From: Croceimicrobium hydrocarbonivorans
Lineage (GTDB): Bacteria > Bacteroidota > Bacteroidia > Flavobacteriales > Schleiferiaceae
Assembly: GCF_014524565.1 (NCBI RefSeq)
Contig: NZ_CP060139.1
Coordinates: forward strand, 3,789,501 to 3,853,500
DNA: 64,000 nucleotides
Reading direction: 5' to 3'
Position 1 is the stretch's first letter. Every line of letters begins with the position of its first letter. Positions 63,231 through 64,000 of the stretch are shown here, one piece after another. A program made the position numbers and the translations under genes. The notes under the pieces were generated by a model. That model saw nothing but the letters and a program-made list of their open reading frames with translations. It was not told where the DNA came from and ran no database searches.

Positions 63231-64000
63231 CAGGAAACCATTGCGGTAGTATAAAACGCTTTAGGTATATCAAGCCTAAGCTGGTTAAGGGTATGCCAAT
63301 CAAAACGCCGGTAAAGTCTAATAAGTAAGTCCAGAAACTCAGCCCCAGTACCATTATTACAGGGTTTAATCCAATATGGCGTTCCATGATTTTCGGGATT
63401 AAAAGGGCTTCTTCTAGAATAGATCCCAAGATGAAAACCCCGACAATGATGCTCATCACCATCCAATATGGCCAGGTTAATTCCATGCTCAGGACTAATC
63501 CGGATAGAGCCATGGGGATCAGTAGTAGGTAATGTAAATAAGGAATATAGAGTAGGAGGACGATGAGAATTAAATAAAGATAAGTTCCGGGTAAATCCAG
63601 AATTAGGAAGGCTACTAAAAAGAGCAGGCTTTCCCAAAGAACAATGCGAGTCCTCAACTTGAAGTACCGCACAAAACTCTGATTGAAGTCGGTCCAGAAC
63701 TGTTGCCAATTGCGGGATAAGCCCGGATTATGATAACGTTCGCGCAGCGATTCGAAATAGGGATAGTAAAAAAGGATGAGTACAAAATAGAGCAGGAAGG
63801 AACCGAATTGATACCAAAAACCGAATTGAGGTAATTGAAAACCTTTATCTGCCTCAGTCGGCTTTGATTTAAAAAAGGACTGCAGTTTACTAAAGCCGGC
63901 ACTGATATTTTCCATGCTTAGCGATAAACCGCTTTTTGCACTATCGCCAGAAGAGAAACTAGCTATTTGTTGACGAATCTTTTGTTCCAGATCGGTGCTA
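63208..64000 (-). CDS. AI-2E-family permease (partial, 5' end outside window)
   Basis: The frame stays open through the right edge: 28 codons before an internal ATG at 63915 continue without a stop (DLEQKIRQQIASF), so that ATG is not the start and the N-terminus is missing. The visible 263 residues contain helices around 70-175 and the family end: LEEALLIPKIMERHIGLNPV, then VLIGIPLTSLGLIYLKR. This matches the AI-2E transporter (PerM/YdiK) family, in which IP.I.G..VGLHP is the hallmark. Such proteins act as exporters of small molecules or ion antiporters; substrate unknown. Confidence 0.8.
   Translation of the reverse strand, partial: STDLEQKIRQQIASFSSGDSAKSGLSLSMENISAGFSKLQSFFKSKPTEADKGFQLPQFGFWYQFGSFLLYFVLILFYYPYFESLRERYHNPGLSRNWQQFWTDFNQSFVRYFKLRTRIVLWESLLFLVAFLILDLPGTYLYLILIVLLLYIPYLHYLLLIPMALSGLVLSMELTWPYWMVMSIIVGVFILGSILEEALLIPKIMERHIGLNPVIMVLGLSFWTYLLDFTGVLIGIPLTSLGLIYLKRFILPQWFPASSGSSE

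Noticed and set aside
63208-63915. Reading the AI-2E gene as a complete 235-residue protein
   Set aside because: The frame continues upstream past the internal ATG to the window edge, so the gene is longer and its start lies outside.

Overview
The window comes from a member of the Bacteroidota, most likely of the Flavobacteriales. The evidence is: GldL/GldM-type proteins, DUF5916 and DUF6089-like outer-membrane proteins, a CarboxypepD_reg-like protein, the ligA-DUF6913-dapA gene order, a KDO pathway, and promoters that match the Bacteroidota pattern TTG-N(about 21)-TAnnTTTG. It is gene-dense chromosomal DNA with no IS element, prophage, CRISPR array or rRNA. Genus is not claimed.

Layout. 1-6 kb: a secreted endonuclease I-type nuclease cut by the left edge, a small outer-membrane-type protein, and a large M1-peptidase-like protein without zinc ligands. 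6-12 kb: an ammonium transporter, then a minus-strand set of a membrane-anchored M90 peptidase (MtfA type), a TPR-AAA+ ATPase and a TPR membrane protein. A DUF4442 hotdog protein and a DMT exporter start from the other strand. 12-17 kb: kdsC, kdsA and a short kdsD with a LolD-type ATPase and a DUF5916 protein, i.e. envelope and lipopolysaccharide assembly. 17-22 kb: sucC, small envelope proteins including a Bor-like lipoprotein, a PAS histidine kinase and a RibD-C reductase.

21.8-27.95 kb holds the most interesting system: one tight five-gene operon with its own promoter box and terminator. It encodes a coiled-coil membrane protein, a GldL homologue, two different GldM homologues and a beta-helix/outer-membrane-barrel fusion. 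GldL/GldM form the proton-driven motor of type IX secretion and gliding, normally in gldKLMN. Here GldK and GldN are missing and GldM is duplicated and diverged, so this looks like a second, dedicated inner-to-outer-membrane motor.

28-36 kb is accessory-looking: small secreted or lipidated proteins of unknown function, a GNAT enzyme, an alpha/beta hydrolase, a WYL regulator and a rhomboid protease, ending in tRNA-Leu(GAG) and tRNA-Lys(TTT). 36-43 kb: aroK, a nitroreductase, and a TetR-regulated ABC/HlyD/TolC export operon whose ATPase lacks several catalytic consensus residues, then a CPA1 antiporter. 44-51 kb is housekeeping: ettA, a glycosyltransferase, ligA, DUF6913 and dapA. 52-64 kb: a four-helix membrane protein with a small XRE regulator behind a tandem operator, a sodium:solute symporter, lipoproteins, an NAD(P)-binding protein, a metallo-beta-lactamase-fold enzyme, a PrsW-like protease with an extra C-terminal region, a hybrid sensor kinase and a partial AI-2E-type permease.

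Seven of eleven convergent gene pairs end in the same four bases, TTAA, so their stop codons overlap. The genes are that closely packed.
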